From UBA8108 sp965659285 (GTDB lineage: Bacteria > Planctomycetota > UBA8108), in NCBI GenBank assembly GCA_965659285.1, contig CBFHWB010000028.1, positions 1 through 32,399 of the forward strand: DNA of 32,399 nt. Direction: 5' to 3'. This document shows, piece by piece, positions 15,952 through 25,197 of the stretch (within the stretch, counting starts at the first letter, position 1; each line of letters begins with the position of its first letter). The notes beneath the pieces were generated by a model. It was given only the letters and a program-made list of their open reading frames with translations, made no database searches and was not told the DNA's origin. A program made the translations under genes and the position numbers.

Positions 15952-17034
15952 ATGACCGACGAGGATATCCCACCAGCCGAGCCGCCCCGTTCCGCGCTCA
16001 AGCCCCCCGCGGGAGACCCCACCTCGATTTTCGAGGCTTTTCGCGGTGTCCATTCGACCGAGCTTCTGACCGCGGCCGTGGCCCACTTCGAGATCTTTTC
16101 CAGGCTTGAGGGAGGTGCCCTGGATGCCGCCGAGCTGCGGGAAATGATCGGGTTGGGCGAGCGGCCCTTCGTCGTTCTGTCTACCGCATTGAAGGCCATG
16201 GGGTTGCTCGCCGCCGGTTCCGCGGGAGAGTTCGAGTTGACGCCCCTGGCCCGGGAGCACCTTCTCGAGGGGAGTGATTTTTATGTCGGAGACTATGTTC
16301 GGCTGGCAGCCGACAATCCCTCCGTTCTCGCGATGGTGGAGAGTCTTCGAGCCGACCGCCCGCGAGGCAGCGATCCCGAAGAGGGTGGGGCAGCCTACAT
16401 CTACCGAGATGGGATCAAGTCCGCTATGGAGGACGAGGAGGCGGCGCGTTTCCTGACCATGGCGCTGGCCGGCAGGGCGGCTAACGTGGCGCCGCTCCTG
16501 GCGCGGGCGGCCTTGCTGGAGGACAGCGAACTCCTGCTCGATGTAGCCGCAGGCAGCGGGATCTACAGCGCCGCGCTGTTGCAGGCCAATCCAGGCTTGC
16601 GGGCCATCGCCTGGGAACGCCCGGAGGTTGTCAAGGTGGCGCTTGAGCTTGCCGGCGAATACGGCCTCGGCGACCGGCTGGAATGCGTCAGCGCCGATAT
16701 GTTCGTCGACGAGGTTCCTCCGGGGGTTGATGCCATTCTCCTGTCGAACGTTCTGCACGATTGGGATGTTCGAGAATGCCGCGGGCTGGTGACTCGCCTG
16801 GCCGCGTCCCTGCCTTCGGGAGGGAAGCTGCTGGTGCACGATGTTTTTCTCAACGATGAACTCGATGGTCCGCTGCCGATCGCTCTCTATTCAGCGGCGC
16901 TCTTTTCGCTGACGGAGGGACGGGCCTATTCAGCGGCTGAGTACCGCTCCTGGATGGAAGAGGCGGGGCTTGAGCCGGGCGAGATCACTCCTACGCTGGT
17001 TCATTGCGGAGTCCTTACGGGCGTCAAGGTCTGA
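15952..17034 (+). CDS. SAM-dependent O-methyltransferase, plant/HIOMT-type (methyltransferase family 2)
   Basis: A 360-residue enzyme. Residues about 25-115 form a winged-helix dimerisation domain (IFEAFRGVHSTELLTAAVAH and onward, the latter resembling the bacterial hydroxyneurosporene methyltransferase type). The SAM domain has LLDVAAGSGIYSAALL near residue 184-199, then an acidic Glu in AWERPEVV, ECVSADMF, and VLHDWD with the catalytic-type His, followed by GGKLLVHDVFL. These match the family that methylates small hydroxylated substrates in carotenoid, bacteriochlorophyll or antibiotic pathways. The methyl acceptor is unknown, and no pathway neighbours are present. The ATG at 15952 has AGGA immediately before it, closer than usual; the first 20 residues are Pro-rich. 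Same strand and 31 bases after the repeat-protein gene. Confidence 0.88.
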   Translation: MTDEDIPPAEPPRSALKPPAGDPTSIFEAFRGVHSTELLTAAVAHFEIFSRLEGGALDAAELREMIGLGERPFVVLSTALKAMGLLAAGSAGEFELTPLAREHLLEGSDFYVGDYVRLAADNPSVLAMVESLRADRPRGSDPEEGGAAYIYRDGIKSAMEDEEAARFLTMALAGRAANVAPLLARAALLEDSELLLDVAAGSGIYSAALLQANPGLRAIAWERPEVVKVALELAGEYGLGDRLECVSADMFVDEVPPGVDAILLSNVLHDWDVRECRGLVTRLAASLPSGGKLLVHDVFLNDELDGPLPIALYSAALFSLTEGRAYSAAEYRSWMEEAGLEPGEITPTLVHCGVLTGVKV

Positions 17035-17117
17035 GACCATCGCTACAGACCCTGCTCGCAAAGGAGCGGTGTTGCTTTCAATATGCGTCGAGCGGTACGG
17101 AAGTACGGCGGGGGCCG

Positions 17118-17279
17118 TTACTTGCGTTTTTCGACGTGCCAGGTGTGCTTGCGCAGCCTGGGGCAGTATTTCTTCAGACGAAGCTTCAGCCCGCGACGGC
17201 GAGAGACGAGGTAATTGCGTTGCCCGCTTTCCTCGCAAGTCAGCCAGACCTGTTCAACTCGTTCTTTCTTCTTGGCCAT
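17118..17279 (-). CDS. rpmG: Ribosomal protein bL33 (half zinc ribbon)
   Basis: A 53-residue basic protein starting MAKKKERVEQVWLTCEESGQ. The pattern RNYLVSRRR and LKKYCPRLRKHTWHVEKRK match the large-subunit protein bL33. In the zinc-binding form four Cys occur as CxxC and CxxC; here each pair keeps only its first Cys (Cys15 in CEES and Cys39 in CPRL), so zinc is probably not bound. The ATG at 17279 has GGAG 7 bases upstream. The gene follows leuS on the same strand after a 148-base gap and has its own likely promoter. Confidence 0.93.
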   Translation of the reverse strand: MAKKKERVEQVWLTCEESGQRNYLVSRRRGLKLRLKKYCPRLRKHTWHVEKRK

Positions 17280-17311
17280 TTCCGTCTCCAGAAGCTTTAT
17301 TCAAACAGAAG

Positions 17312-17340
17312 AGCATAATGCCCCGGGCAGCTTGATGCAA
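17312..17340 (-). promoter_or_regulatory. Possible promoter of rpmG
   Basis: On the minus strand TTGCAT (17340-17335) is followed after 17 bases by TATGCT (17317-17312), three and four matches to consensus. It lies 33 bases before the rpmG ATG. The spacing is good but both boxes are weak. Confidence 0.3.
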
Positions 17341-17427
17341 CGCCCTGTTGGTAAAACTGGCAGGAGAATATGAGCGGGAGGCGAGGTGAAACCAACCCCT
17401 CATGTTCCGAAAATCCGCTCCGGGAGG

Positions 17428-20403
17428 CTAATTCGCGACAAAATTCACCAGGCTGTCGGGTACGGCGATGACCTTTCGGACGGTGAGCCCCTCGAGAGCC
17501 TCGACGACGGCGGAGTCCTGGCGGGCGAATTCCTCGAGGCCTTCGGCATCGAGGCCCGCGGGCACGCTGATGCGAGCGCGGATCTTGCCCATTACCTGGA
17601 TCGCGACCTCTACCTGGTCTTCGACCAGGAGGCTCGCATCCGCTTCGGGAAACGGCTCGTAGGCGAGGCTGCCGGAGTGGCCAAGCTTTTCCCAGAGCTC
17701 CTCGGCGAGATGGGGAGCGAAGGGGGCGATCATCTTTACCAGGCTCTTGGCGGTCTCGGCAGGGATGCTGTCGAGACCGGTGAGGGCGTTGTTGAGCTCG
17801 ATCATTTTCGCTATGGCGGTGTTGAAGCCGAGCGAGTCCATGTCCGCGCGAACGCCGGCTATGGTCTTGTGCAGCTTTTTCTGCAGCTCGCCGTCAGCCG
17901 GTTCGGAAGAGACCCTGAGTTCACCGCTCTCCTCGTCGACAAGATTTCTCCAGAAGCGCTGGAGGAAGCGATGGGAGCCGATGATATCGCGAGTGTTCCA
18001 GGGCTTGGACGCTTCGAGCGGACCCATGTACATCTCGTAGAGCCGCAGCGTATCGGCGCCAAAATCGGAGCAGATCTCATCGGGAGTGACGGCATTCTTG
18101 AGGCTCTTGCCCATCTTGCCGAATTCCCGACTCACCGGTTTTCCATCGTGAAAGAACGAGCCCTCTTTTTCTTCGACCTCCGAGGCCTCGACGTAGATGC
18201 CGCGCTCGTCGGTAAAGGCCGCCGCCTGGACATAGCCCTGGTTGAAGAGCTTGTGGAAGGGCTCCGGAGTGGAGACGTGACCGAGATCGAAGAGTAGCTT
18301 ATGCCAGAAGCGCGAGTAGAGCAGGTGCAGCACCGCGTGCTCGGCCCCGCCGACATAGAGGTCGACACCACCGATCCTGGAGGTTCCGGCATCGTAGCTC
18401 TCGGGCCGGGTCTCCTCCTCCTTGCCGCTGAGCATCCAGTAGCCTTCGGTCTCTTCCGCGGCGTAGCGCTCATCGTTGTCCGGGTCCAGGTACCTGAGGT
18501 AGTACCAGCAGGAGCCGGCCCAGTTTGGCATGGTGTTCAGCTCTCGCTGGTAATCTTTTCCATCGATGGCGACAGTCGCCCAGTCTTTCGCGCGGGCCAG
18601 GGGAGGCTTGGGTTGCGAGTCCGGATCCTCGTCCACCTCGGGCTTGTAATCTTCCATCTCCGGGAGCTCGAGCGGCAGATCCGAGTCTCGCAGGCCGATC
18701 GGCGCTCCATCGCTGTCGTAGATGATGGGGAAGGGCTCGCCCCAATAGCGCTGTCGGCTGAAGAGCCAGTCGCGCAGCTTGTAGTTGATCGTGCCGCTGC
18801 CGAGGCCGCTCTCTTCAAGCCATCCGGTGATCTTGTTTTTCGCGTCAGGTGTATCGAGGCCGTCGATGATGCCGGAATTGACCGCGGTACCATGGCCCGT
18901 AAAGGCCTCTCCCTCCGCTGTTTCAGCCCCGGAGGGGGCTGTGACGACCTCGATGATCGGCACCTCGAACTGGGTGGCGAACTCGAAGTCGCGGGTGTCG
19001 TGGGCCGGCACGGCCATGATGGCCCCGGTTCCGTAGCCCATCAGGACGTAGTCGGCGATGAAGATCGGAACCTTCTCGGCGGTGACGGGATTGATCGCCC
19101 AGGCGCCGATGAAGACCCCGGTTTTTTCTTTCTCTTCCATCTGGCGCTCGATATCGGTCTTCGAGTCGGCATAGTCCTTGTAGGCCGCCACCATCTCCGC
19201 CGGGGTCGAGGTCTCCGCCGGCCGGCCGGGGAATTGTCCCCGCCAGGATTCCGGAACAGAGTCGTCATATTCAGCCGCGGTCAGCCTGTCAACGAGCGGA
19301 TGCTCAGGCGCCAGGACCATGTAGGTCGCGCCGTAGAGGGTGTCGGGGCGGGTGGTGAAGACCCTGATGGCGAGCTCTTCGGGGGGAGAGCCGCCGGGCC
19401 AGCCGGATGAGCTGCGCTCCTCGAGCCAGCCGCCGGCCGCGTCCGCGGATTCGCCGCCGGCTGGGTCGATTCCGAGGAAGTCGACCTCGGCGCCCTCGCT
19501 GCGTCCGATCCAGTTGCGCTGCATGAGCTTGATAGGTTCCGGCCAGTCCAGGTCCGCGAGATCATCCAGGAGCCGTTCGCAATAGGATGTGATCCGCATC
19601 ATCCACTGCCTGAGAGGCCGCTTGTAGACCGGCATGTTGCCTCTCTCGCTGCGTCCCTCTGCGGTGACTTCTTCGTTGGCGAGGACGGTTCCCAGGCCTG
19701 GGCACCAGTTGACGGGGATCTCCGACACGTAGGCCATCCGGCGTTCGTTGACGATCGCCGCGCGCTCCTGCTCATTGAGGTCCTGCCATTTTCCGCCCCC
19801 GGGATTACTCTCTGCGTCGCCGGGCTCGATGCGTCCGGATTCAAGCTCCTCGATGAGCTCGGCGATGGGCCGTGCGCGGTCGAGCTCTTCGTCATACCAG
19901 GAGTTGAAGATCTGGAGGAAGATCCACTGCGTCCACCTGTAGAAGGACACATCGGTGGTCGCGACGGAACGTCGCGGATCGTGGCCGAGCCCGAGGCGGC
20001 GCATCTGCGCCTTCATGGTGGCGATATTCGCCTCCGTCGTGATCCGGGGATGCTGCCCGGTCTGGATGGCGTATTGTTCCGCAGGCAGCCCGAAGGCATC
20101 GTAGCCCATGGGGTGCAGAACATTGCAGCCCTGCATCCTCTGGTAGCGGGAGTAGATGTCTGTCGCGATATAACCCAGCGGGTGTCCGACATGCAGCCCT
20201 ACGCCGGAGGGGTAGGGGAACATATCCATGATGAATTTCTTCGGCCGGGCGGGATCAAAGCCCTCCTCTCCCGGGTTGGGCGCGTGGAAGGTCTCTTCCC
20301 GTTCCCAGTAATCCTGCCACTTCCCTTCGAGCTTCTGCGCCATGAGCGCGTTAGAGCGGTGCGGGTACTCGTTGCCGGTTTCCGTCTGTTCTGCTTCGCT
20401 CAT
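17428..20403 (-). CDS. leuS: Leucyl-tRNA synthetase
   Basis: A 991-residue class I synthetase that charges tRNA-Leu. HVGHPLGY at 71-78 is the HIGH signature. KMGKS at 763-767 is the KMSKS signature with Gly in place of the first Ser. The editing (CP1) domain is present: TTRPDTLYG near residue 350, and GTGAIMAVPAHDTRDFEFA with the conserved Asp near 460. NWAGSCWYYLRYLDP and VGGAEHAVLHLLYSRFWHK are standard LeuS catalytic-domain motifs. The C-terminal anticodon and tail domains follow (HLAEELWEKLGH, VMGKIRARI). Length exceeds E. coli LeuS (860) by about 130 residues, apparently from insertions such as the acidic stretch around EDPDSQPKPP. The ATG at 20403 lies at the foot of a hairpin and lacks a clear ribosome site. 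Confidence 0.97.
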   Translation of the reverse strand: MSEAEQTETGNEYPHRSNALMAQKLEGKWQDYWEREETFHAPNPGEEGFDPARPKKFIMDMFPYPSGVGLHVGHPLGYIATDIYSRYQRMQGCNVLHPMGYDAFGLPAEQYAIQTGQHPRITTEANIATMKAQMRRLGLGHDPRRSVATTDVSFYRWTQWIFLQIFNSWYDEELDRARPIAELIEELESGRIEPGDAESNPGGGKWQDLNEQERAAIVNERRMAYVSEIPVNWCPGLGTVLANEEVTAEGRSERGNMPVYKRPLRQWMMRITSYCERLLDDLADLDWPEPIKLMQRNWIGRSEGAEVDFLGIDPAGGESADAAGGWLEERSSSGWPGGSPPEELAIRVFTTRPDTLYGATYMVLAPEHPLVDRLTAAEYDDSVPESWRGQFPGRPAETSTPAEMVAAYKDYADSKTDIERQMEEKEKTGVFIGAWAINPVTAEKVPIFIADYVLMGYGTGAIMAVPAHDTRDFEFATQFEVPIIEVVTAPSGAETAEGEAFTGHGTAVNSGIIDGLDTPDAKNKITGWLEESGLGSGTINYKLRDWLFSRQRYWGEPFPIIYDSDGAPIGLRDSDLPLELPEMEDYKPEVDEDPDSQPKPPLARAKDWATVAIDGKDYQRELNTMPNWAGSCWYYLRYLDPDNDERYAAEETEGYWMLSGKEEETRPESYDAGTSRIGGVDLYVGGAEHAVLHLLYSRFWHKLLFDLGHVSTPEPFHKLFNQGYVQAAAFTDERGIYVEASEVEEKEGSFFHDGKPVSREFGKMGKSLKNAVTPDEICSDFGADTLRLYEMYMGPLEASKPWNTRDIIGSHRFLQRFWRNLVDEESGELRVSSEPADGELQKKLHKTIAGVRADMDSLGFNTAIAKMIELNNALTGLDSIPAETAKSLVKMIAPFAPHLAEELWEKLGHSGSLAYEPFPEADASLLVEDQVEVAIQVMGKIRARISVPAGLDAEGLEEFARQDSAVVEALEGLTVRKVIAVPDSLVNFVAN

Positions 20404-20428
20404 ACCGATTTTATCCGGAAGATACGGT
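20404..20428 (-). promoter_or_regulatory. Hairpin abutting the leuS start codon
   Basis: On the transcript ACCG-TATC, loop TTCCG, GATA, bulge AAAT, CGGT forms an 8-base-pair stem ending one base before the AUG. Any ribosome-binding GGA lies inside it. It may lower or regulate leuS translation; this is a hand-drawn fold. Confidence 0.4.
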
Positions 20429-20636
20429 TCTCAGGCTCCGCCACCAGGCTTCTTTAACGCGTTTCAGGGCAGCTTTTGAGATGGACTAAAAAAGATGCCC
20501 CCGATTGGCCGATTATCCTAACACGGGGCCGAATCATGGCAAGAAGAGGGACCTTTCCTTTCTTGTCCAGGCGCGTTTTGCGGGCCGTGGGCCATTAAAT
20601 TTTGGATGCTTGTGTTTTTGCTGTAGGCTGAAAGAT

Positions 20637-20918
20637 ATGCCGATTTATGAATACACCACTTCGGGCGGGGGCTGCGAGTATTGCGAGGTGTCCTTCGAGC
20701 TCTTCCAGGGGATCAACGACGAGGCCCTGGAGACCTGTCCTTGCTGCGATGAGCCGGTCCGAAAGCTGATTTCCGGCTTCATGGTCGGCAAGGGAGACCC
20801 CCTGCGCCCCTCCAATCTCGACTCAAAGGGCTTTACCCAGTACAAGCGAATGGGTAAGGGCTATTACGAGAAGACAGCCGGTCCGGGCCCGAACGCCATC
20901 GCCGATGGCGGCTCCTGA
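20637..20918 (+). CDS. FmdB-type zinc-ribbon protein
   Basis: A 93-residue protein starting MPIYEYTTSGGGCEYCEVSF, the typical opening of the FmdB putative regulatory family (MPxYEYxC). CEYC (13-16) and CPCC (34-37) supply four zinc ligands, with an extra Cys36, then VRKLIS and a Gly/Lys-rich C-terminus, all standard. The family was named for a regulator of formamidase in a methylotroph, but the molecular role is unsettled. Start chosen at the conserved MPIYEY; the frame is open to 20505 but that extra part shows no homology. Divergent from leuS. A GC-rich stem-loop overlaps its stop codon. Confidence 0.88.
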   Translation: MPIYEYTTSGGGCEYCEVSFELFQGINDEALETCPCCDEPVRKLISGFMVGKGDPLRPSNLDSKGFTQYKRMGKGYYEKTAGPGPNAIADGGS

Positions 20919-20933
20919 GCCCGCCCCGGGCTC
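20917..20933 (+). terminator. Stem-loop at the end of the FmdB-like gene
   Basis: GAGCCCG, loop CCC, CGGGCTC forms a perfect 7-base stem beginning within the TGA stop codon. No T-run follows, so it may be a weak or Rho-assisted terminator or an RNA-stabilising hairpin. Confidence 0.4.
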
Positions 20934-21084
20934 TACGGCTTTACGGATAGTTTCCCGTTGCCGGTGTCTCGCGAGATTAGTTGAATATTCCCTTACTCCG
21001 TCTGCGTCTCACAGGGTAGAGATGCGGTATCAAAGCAGTTAAAACGGCGGCGCTGCCGGTGTTTTCAACTCCAGGAGGCCAGGG

Positions 21085-24000
21085 ATGACGGGCAAAGAGA
21101 ATAGAGCGTTTGCGAGGCGAAGGTGGCTGGTCTGGGCTTCAGTGCTCGTGCTGGTCCTGCTGGCCCTCTTCGTCGGTGCGCCTCTCTTCCTCGGCCCTGG
21201 CGATGACGAGGCGGGCGGCGGCGATTCCGGACACGGAGCGATCAGCGATCCGGCCGACAGCTCGGCAGCCGGATCGGGAGCTTCCGGGCAGGCAGCCGGA
21301 TCGACGTTGGCAGGGGATGCGGCCCCGCCCGTGGGCAGCGAGGGCCGAGAGAACCCCGGGGCGGACTCGGAGGCTGCGGTCGACGCCGCGACTCCCTTTC
21401 TTGGCGAGGCCGCTGTTCGAAGAGATGGAGATGAGGCAAACGCGGCCCGGGGTTTCATTTTTGATGCCGTCAGCGGCGATCCGGTGGCTGGTGCGAATGT
21501 GCGACTGAGCTGGTTTCACGGTTCGACAGCGCTTTCGCGGGCAGGCCTCTCTCCGCTGGTCGCGGTGATTCGCCGGACGGCCGGGGATGGAAGCTTCAGG
21601 TTTCCCGAGGTTGAGCCCGAAGACCCGCGCCTGCGGGCGCATGTCCAGATCAATCATCCCGGGTATTCTCCCGAGGTCTGCGTCCTGCATGGCCGCCAGG
21701 ATTCCCGCGGCCGCTGGACAAAGGCCGAGGTCGCGGGGGATACGCCCGACCTGGTCGTTCTCGGCGGGCGCGGCAGCGGGCCGGGGACCGGCAACCGCAT
21801 CGAGTTCTATATTCGCCGTACGCTGACGGTCCCCCTGACAATCCTGGCTCCCAATGGGGCGGGGCTGTCCCATGCGCCGCTGGCTGTCAGACCCTGGGTT
21901 GATGATCATTCCTTCCTGGACGAACCCGAGCTCGCGATCACCTGGAGCGGCCGCCTCGTGCGTCCCGGTCCGTGGCGGGTGCTCTTTACTGATGAGCGGG
22001 GCTCGCTCAGGCTGCCTTTTTCCGAAACTCCCTGGGAACTCGAGCTGCTCCACCCGCTTTTTTTTCTTCACGGAGCTCGCCAGCCCGGCTATGCCGAGAC
22101 GATCGGTCGGCAGCGGGTTCTGTTCCAGGATGCCCAGGAGCTCATCCTCGAGGCGGAGCAGGGCTACCTGGCCGGTCATCGGCTGATCGATCTCGATGGC
22201 AGACCTCTTGGAGAGTGTGAGCTGGAGGTGGAGTTGGAGGGGATGCCGGCGCTTCGAACCCGGACCGATGAGAATGGGTGGTTTGAGCTGGGGATTCATC
22301 CCTTCCCTCGGCCCTTGCCGCCGCTCAGCCTCACCAACCGCCGAGTCGGCCGTCTGACGGTTCTCTCGCCGCGGTATTGGAATCGGTCTATGGATATTGT
22401 CTTGCCGCTGCAGGAGCCGGAGCTTGTCCTGGCGGCGCGTTCGGCCGGGTTCCTGAGCTTTCGCCTGGTTTCGGGTGACGCAGAGACGCGCGCGCCGGTC
22501 GCCCCGGACAGCCTGCGGTCGACCCTGGACATGACGCTGATGCGGCTGGGCGCCAATGGAGAGGTCTCCTATTGTGGGGCTCTGCCTCCTGCCGGGAGCC
22601 TGGTGGGCATCCTCCAGTCCGGCTACCTTCCCTTCTCGGTTCTGCTTCCTGACCGCTCGCCGCTTGCGCGAGGCGCGGCTCTTGACCTGGGGGAACTCGC
22701 GCTCGCGCGCGGCTGGACCCGCGAGGTTCAGCTGCGGGGGGCGGGCGCCGAGGCTCTCTCGAGCGCCCGTCTGGCGGTCAGCCGGATTACCGAGGTGCCG
22801 GCCGGTCTCGATGGGCTGGAGGTTCATCGCTACGAGCCCGGCGCCGATGGGCGCGTGAGTATCGGGGGCCTTCAGCATGGCGAATACCTGCTGTCGGTCG
22901 ATGGTCCGCTGCTTCAGTCGTTCTCCGCAGGCGCTACGATCTTCGAGGAGAACCTGGATGAGCCCCTCGGTCTTCCGTTGCAGCTGAGCGATGAAGAGGT
23001 GGTTTCCGTGTCGGGACTCATTGGCGGCCTGGGGCCTTTTGAGACCCGCGGGGTGACGGTGGTGGAGAGGTACTTCATCTCCGGCCGTGAGGAGCCCCTG
23101 GCGATGCCGCCGTATCCTCTCTCGAGCGAAGGCGTCTTCGGAAGCATCCGCAAGCTTCGGGGAGTCGAGGCGGTCGAGGTGACGATCTGTACGACAACGG
23201 AGAGGGGTGAGCAGGCCTTCCGGTCGCGAGGGGACGGGCCACCGGACTTTGATTTCGGCGAGCTTCGTCTGCGCCGTCCGCCCCATGCCGTCCTGGAGTT
23301 CTTTACCCCGGGATACCCGGTGGTTCCGCCCCCGCTGAATCTCGGTCTCGAGGGAGAGGCCGGCAGCGAGGTTTCGGCCCGCATGAGGCTTTCAGGCGAT
23401 CTTCTCATGATCGACAACCTGCGAATGGGTCGCTATGTCCTGCGCTGGAAAGGTGTCGATGGCGAGGAGGAGAGCTTTCTCTTCGAGGTGAGCAATAAGT
23501 TCGGAGGCGAGGTTCGCGGCCGGGTTGAGAGAAGACTGCTGCCCCGGGAAGCTCTCGAGATCGACATCGTTGACAGCCGGGGAGCGAGAATCGAGACCGC
23601 AAGGGTGGTCCAGGAAGAGACCCTGCTGCCGCCGGGCTTCGGGCCGGGCCACCCGGCGCTCGAGAACAGGTTTTTTGTCTCGGTGAAGACGCGTGAGGAG
23701 ACGAGCTTCTCGGTGGAGGCCGACGGCTACCTGCCGGCCTTTGTCACGGTTCCCCCGGGGGAGGTCGTCCCGCGCAGGATCGTTCTCTACAGGAACGACA
23801 CCCGGGTCATGGGCAGGGTACTCGATACAGGCGGTGAGCCCTTCACCGGCATCCTCGAGATCGACTGGACCCCGCGGACTCCTGCGCTGATTCGATATGG
23901 GCAGCCGATTATCGTGGAGGTGTTGAATGGGCGCCTGCAGGCGGGGGGGCTGCTGCCGCAGCCGCGCGATTTTATCTTCCGCCCGAAGGACTCGAGCAGC

Positions 24001-25197
24001 TTTCTTCGCCGCCGACTCGCGCTTCCCGAGGAGCGCCGGCTGGTTGATCTCGGCGTTGTACGCCTGGGCGAGACGCGGACGTTGAAGGGCTTCGTGTATC
24101 TTCCTGATGGCCGGCCTGCCCCCGGTGCCGTGGTGGCGCTCATGCCGATTGACAGAGCCTACCGCTATCCCGGGGTCGATCCGATTGACCTGGCGCGCCT
24201 GGAGTGGAAGACGAAGACGGATGAGCAGGGAGCCTTTGAGCTGGGAGAGCTGCCGCTGGTTCTGCCCCCGCGCTGGGCCCTGGTTGCCCGGCTGGCAGGT
24301 TTTTCCGACAGCATCGAGGAGGACCCGGTATTCGAGCAGGTCTCGCGCGAGCTGGTGCTCGCTCCGGAGGCGGTGATCGAGTTGAACATCGGCTACGTCA
24401 ACAAGCCCGGGGGAGACCACTACGCCTTCGCGCTCGAATTCCAGGCGGACCCCGCTGATCCCGGCTCCCGGGTCGACCTGGGAGAGCTGCCGGCGGAGTT
24501 CTACGGTCTCCACAGATTCGAGGGAGTACGCCCCGGACAGTACAGGGTGAAGTGGGGGCTCCGTGACGCCTATGAGCCGGTTCCGCCGGCCTGGGAGGAT
24601 GTTTTTCTTCCCGTGGGCGGGCTGGCGCGGCTCAACTTTGTCGTCGAGGGGCTTGTCGTTCGCGGCCGGGCGGTATTGAACGGCCTGCCGGTTGAGAAAG
24701 GCTGGGTCATCCTGACGCACAACCCGGGGGAGAATGGAGGAGCGCGTGTCGGGCGGGTGCTCGATGGCGAGTTTGAGATGGTTGATCCGCCGAACGCGCT
24801 TCGGGCCTGGGCCGCCGTCATTCCCGAGGAGAAGGACCAGGCGCGGCAGAATATTTACCGGGGCGAGGCGCTGCCGGTCGAGGTGAAGAACTACCGGGCC
24901 TCTGTCCGCGCCGGCTTTCTCGAGGTGTCGAGCGCCGGCTACGACATCAGGCTTGAGCTCGGCAAGGATCTGCTGCTGCGCAATCCCGGCTCCACCCTGA
25001 GCTTCGATCACTGGGAATGGGATGGAAGACGCTTTCGAGACGTGGAGGATACCGAGCTGATTGAATCCAACCGGATCACCTTCGGGCTGCTGCTGCCCGG
25101 CTCCTACCGGTTTACGATTCGCAGCGAGACGGGCTCGGTCCTGCGCCAGTTTACCGTCCCCCTCAAGGGCGCGGACGTCATTGTTCCGATCCGCTGA
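21085..25197 (+). CDS. Second giant membrane-anchored protein with carboxypeptidase-regulatory-like repeats
   Basis: A 1370-residue protein. After a basic N-terminus (RRRW) one hydrophobic helix (residues about 14-34, WASVLVLVLLALFVGAPLFL) anchors it, followed by a Gly/Ala/Ser/Asp-rich linker to about residue 115. Beyond it the protein is all-beta in character, with diverged CarboxypepD_reg-like repeats recognisable at ARGFIFDAVSGDPVAGANV, AGHRLIDLDGRPLGECELE, VMGRVLDTGGEPFTGILEI, TLKGFVYLPDGRPAPGAVV and VRGRAVLNGLPVEKGWVIL. No catalytic motif seen. It shares architecture, but little close sequence, with the protein at 12198-15920. An exact AGGAGG (21073-21078) gives a strong ribosome site. 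Its last 20 bases overlap the end of the convergent hydrolase gene. Probably an envelope or surface structural protein. Confidence 0.88.
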   Translation: MTGKENRAFARRRWLVWASVLVLVLLALFVGAPLFLGPGDDEAGGGDSGHGAISDPADSSAAGSGASGQAAGSTLAGDAAPPVGSEGRENPGADSEAAVDAATPFLGEAAVRRDGDEANAARGFIFDAVSGDPVAGANVRLSWFHGSTALSRAGLSPLVAVIRRTAGDGSFRFPEVEPEDPRLRAHVQINHPGYSPEVCVLHGRQDSRGRWTKAEVAGDTPDLVVLGGRGSGPGTGNRIEFYIRRTLTVPLTILAPNGAGLSHAPLAVRPWVDDHSFLDEPELAITWSGRLVRPGPWRVLFTDERGSLRLPFSETPWELELLHPLFFLHGARQPGYAETIGRQRVLFQDAQELILEAEQGYLAGHRLIDLDGRPLGECELEVELEGMPALRTRTDENGWFELGIHPFPRPLPPLSLTNRRVGRLTVLSPRYWNRSMDIVLPLQEPELVLAARSAGFLSFRLVSGDAETRAPVAPDSLRSTLDMTLMRLGANGEVSYCGALPPAGSLVGILQSGYLPFSVLLPDRSPLARGAALDLGELALARGWTREVQLRGAGAEALSSARLAVSRITEVPAGLDGLEVHRYEPGADGRVSIGGLQHGEYLLSVDGPLLQSFSAGATIFEENLDEPLGLPLQLSDEEVVSVSGLIGGLGPFETRGVTVVERYFISGREEPLAMPPYPLSSEGVFGSIRKLRGVEAVEVTICTTTERGEQAFRSRGDGPPDFDFGELRLRRPPHAVLEFFTPGYPVVPPPLNLGLEGEAGSEVSARMRLSGDLLMIDNLRMGRYVLRWKGVDGEEESFLFEVSNKFGGEVRGRVERRLLPREALEIDIVDSRGARIETARVVQEETLLPPGFGPGHPALENRFFVSVKTREETSFSVEADGYLPAFVTVPPGEVVPRRIVLYRNDTRVMGRVLDTGGEPFTGILEIDWTPRTPALIRYGQPIIVEVLNGRLQAGGLLPQPRDFIFRPKDSSSFLRRRLALPEERRLVDLGVVRLGETRTLKGFVYLPDGRPAPGAVVALMPIDRAYRYPGVDPIDLARLEWKTKTDEQGAFELGELPLVLPPRWALVARLAGFSDSIEEDPVFEQVSRELVLAPEAVIELNIGYVNKPGGDHYAFALEFQADPADPGSRVDLGELPAEFYGLHRFEGVRPGQYRVKWGLRDAYEPVPPAWEDVFLPVGGLARLNFVVEGLVVRGRAVLNGLPVEKGWVILTHNPGENGGARVGRVLDGEFEMVDPPNALRAWAAVIPEEKDQARQNIYRGEALPVEVKNYRASVRAGFLEVSSAGYDIRLELGKDLLLRNPGSTLSFDHWEWDGRRFRDVEDTELIESNRITFGLLLPGSYRFTIRSETGSVLRQFTVPLKGADVIVPIR

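Noticed and set aside
14712..16199. Long minus-strand open frame (495 codons) antisense to the 11-repeat protein gene and the start of the methyltransferase
   Set aside because: Product is Arg/Ala/Gly/Ser-rich with no family motif; it mirrors a high-GC coding gene and spans two plus-strand genes with clear domains.
17035..17117. Possible terminator between the methyltransferase and rpmG
   Set aside because: Only 4-base stems (for example GCTC/GAGC) and no T-run.
21139..23286. 715-codon minus-strand open frame under the second giant protein
   Set aside because: Arg/Gln/Pro-rich shadow with no domain; the plus-strand frame has a strong ribosome site, membrane anchor and repeats.
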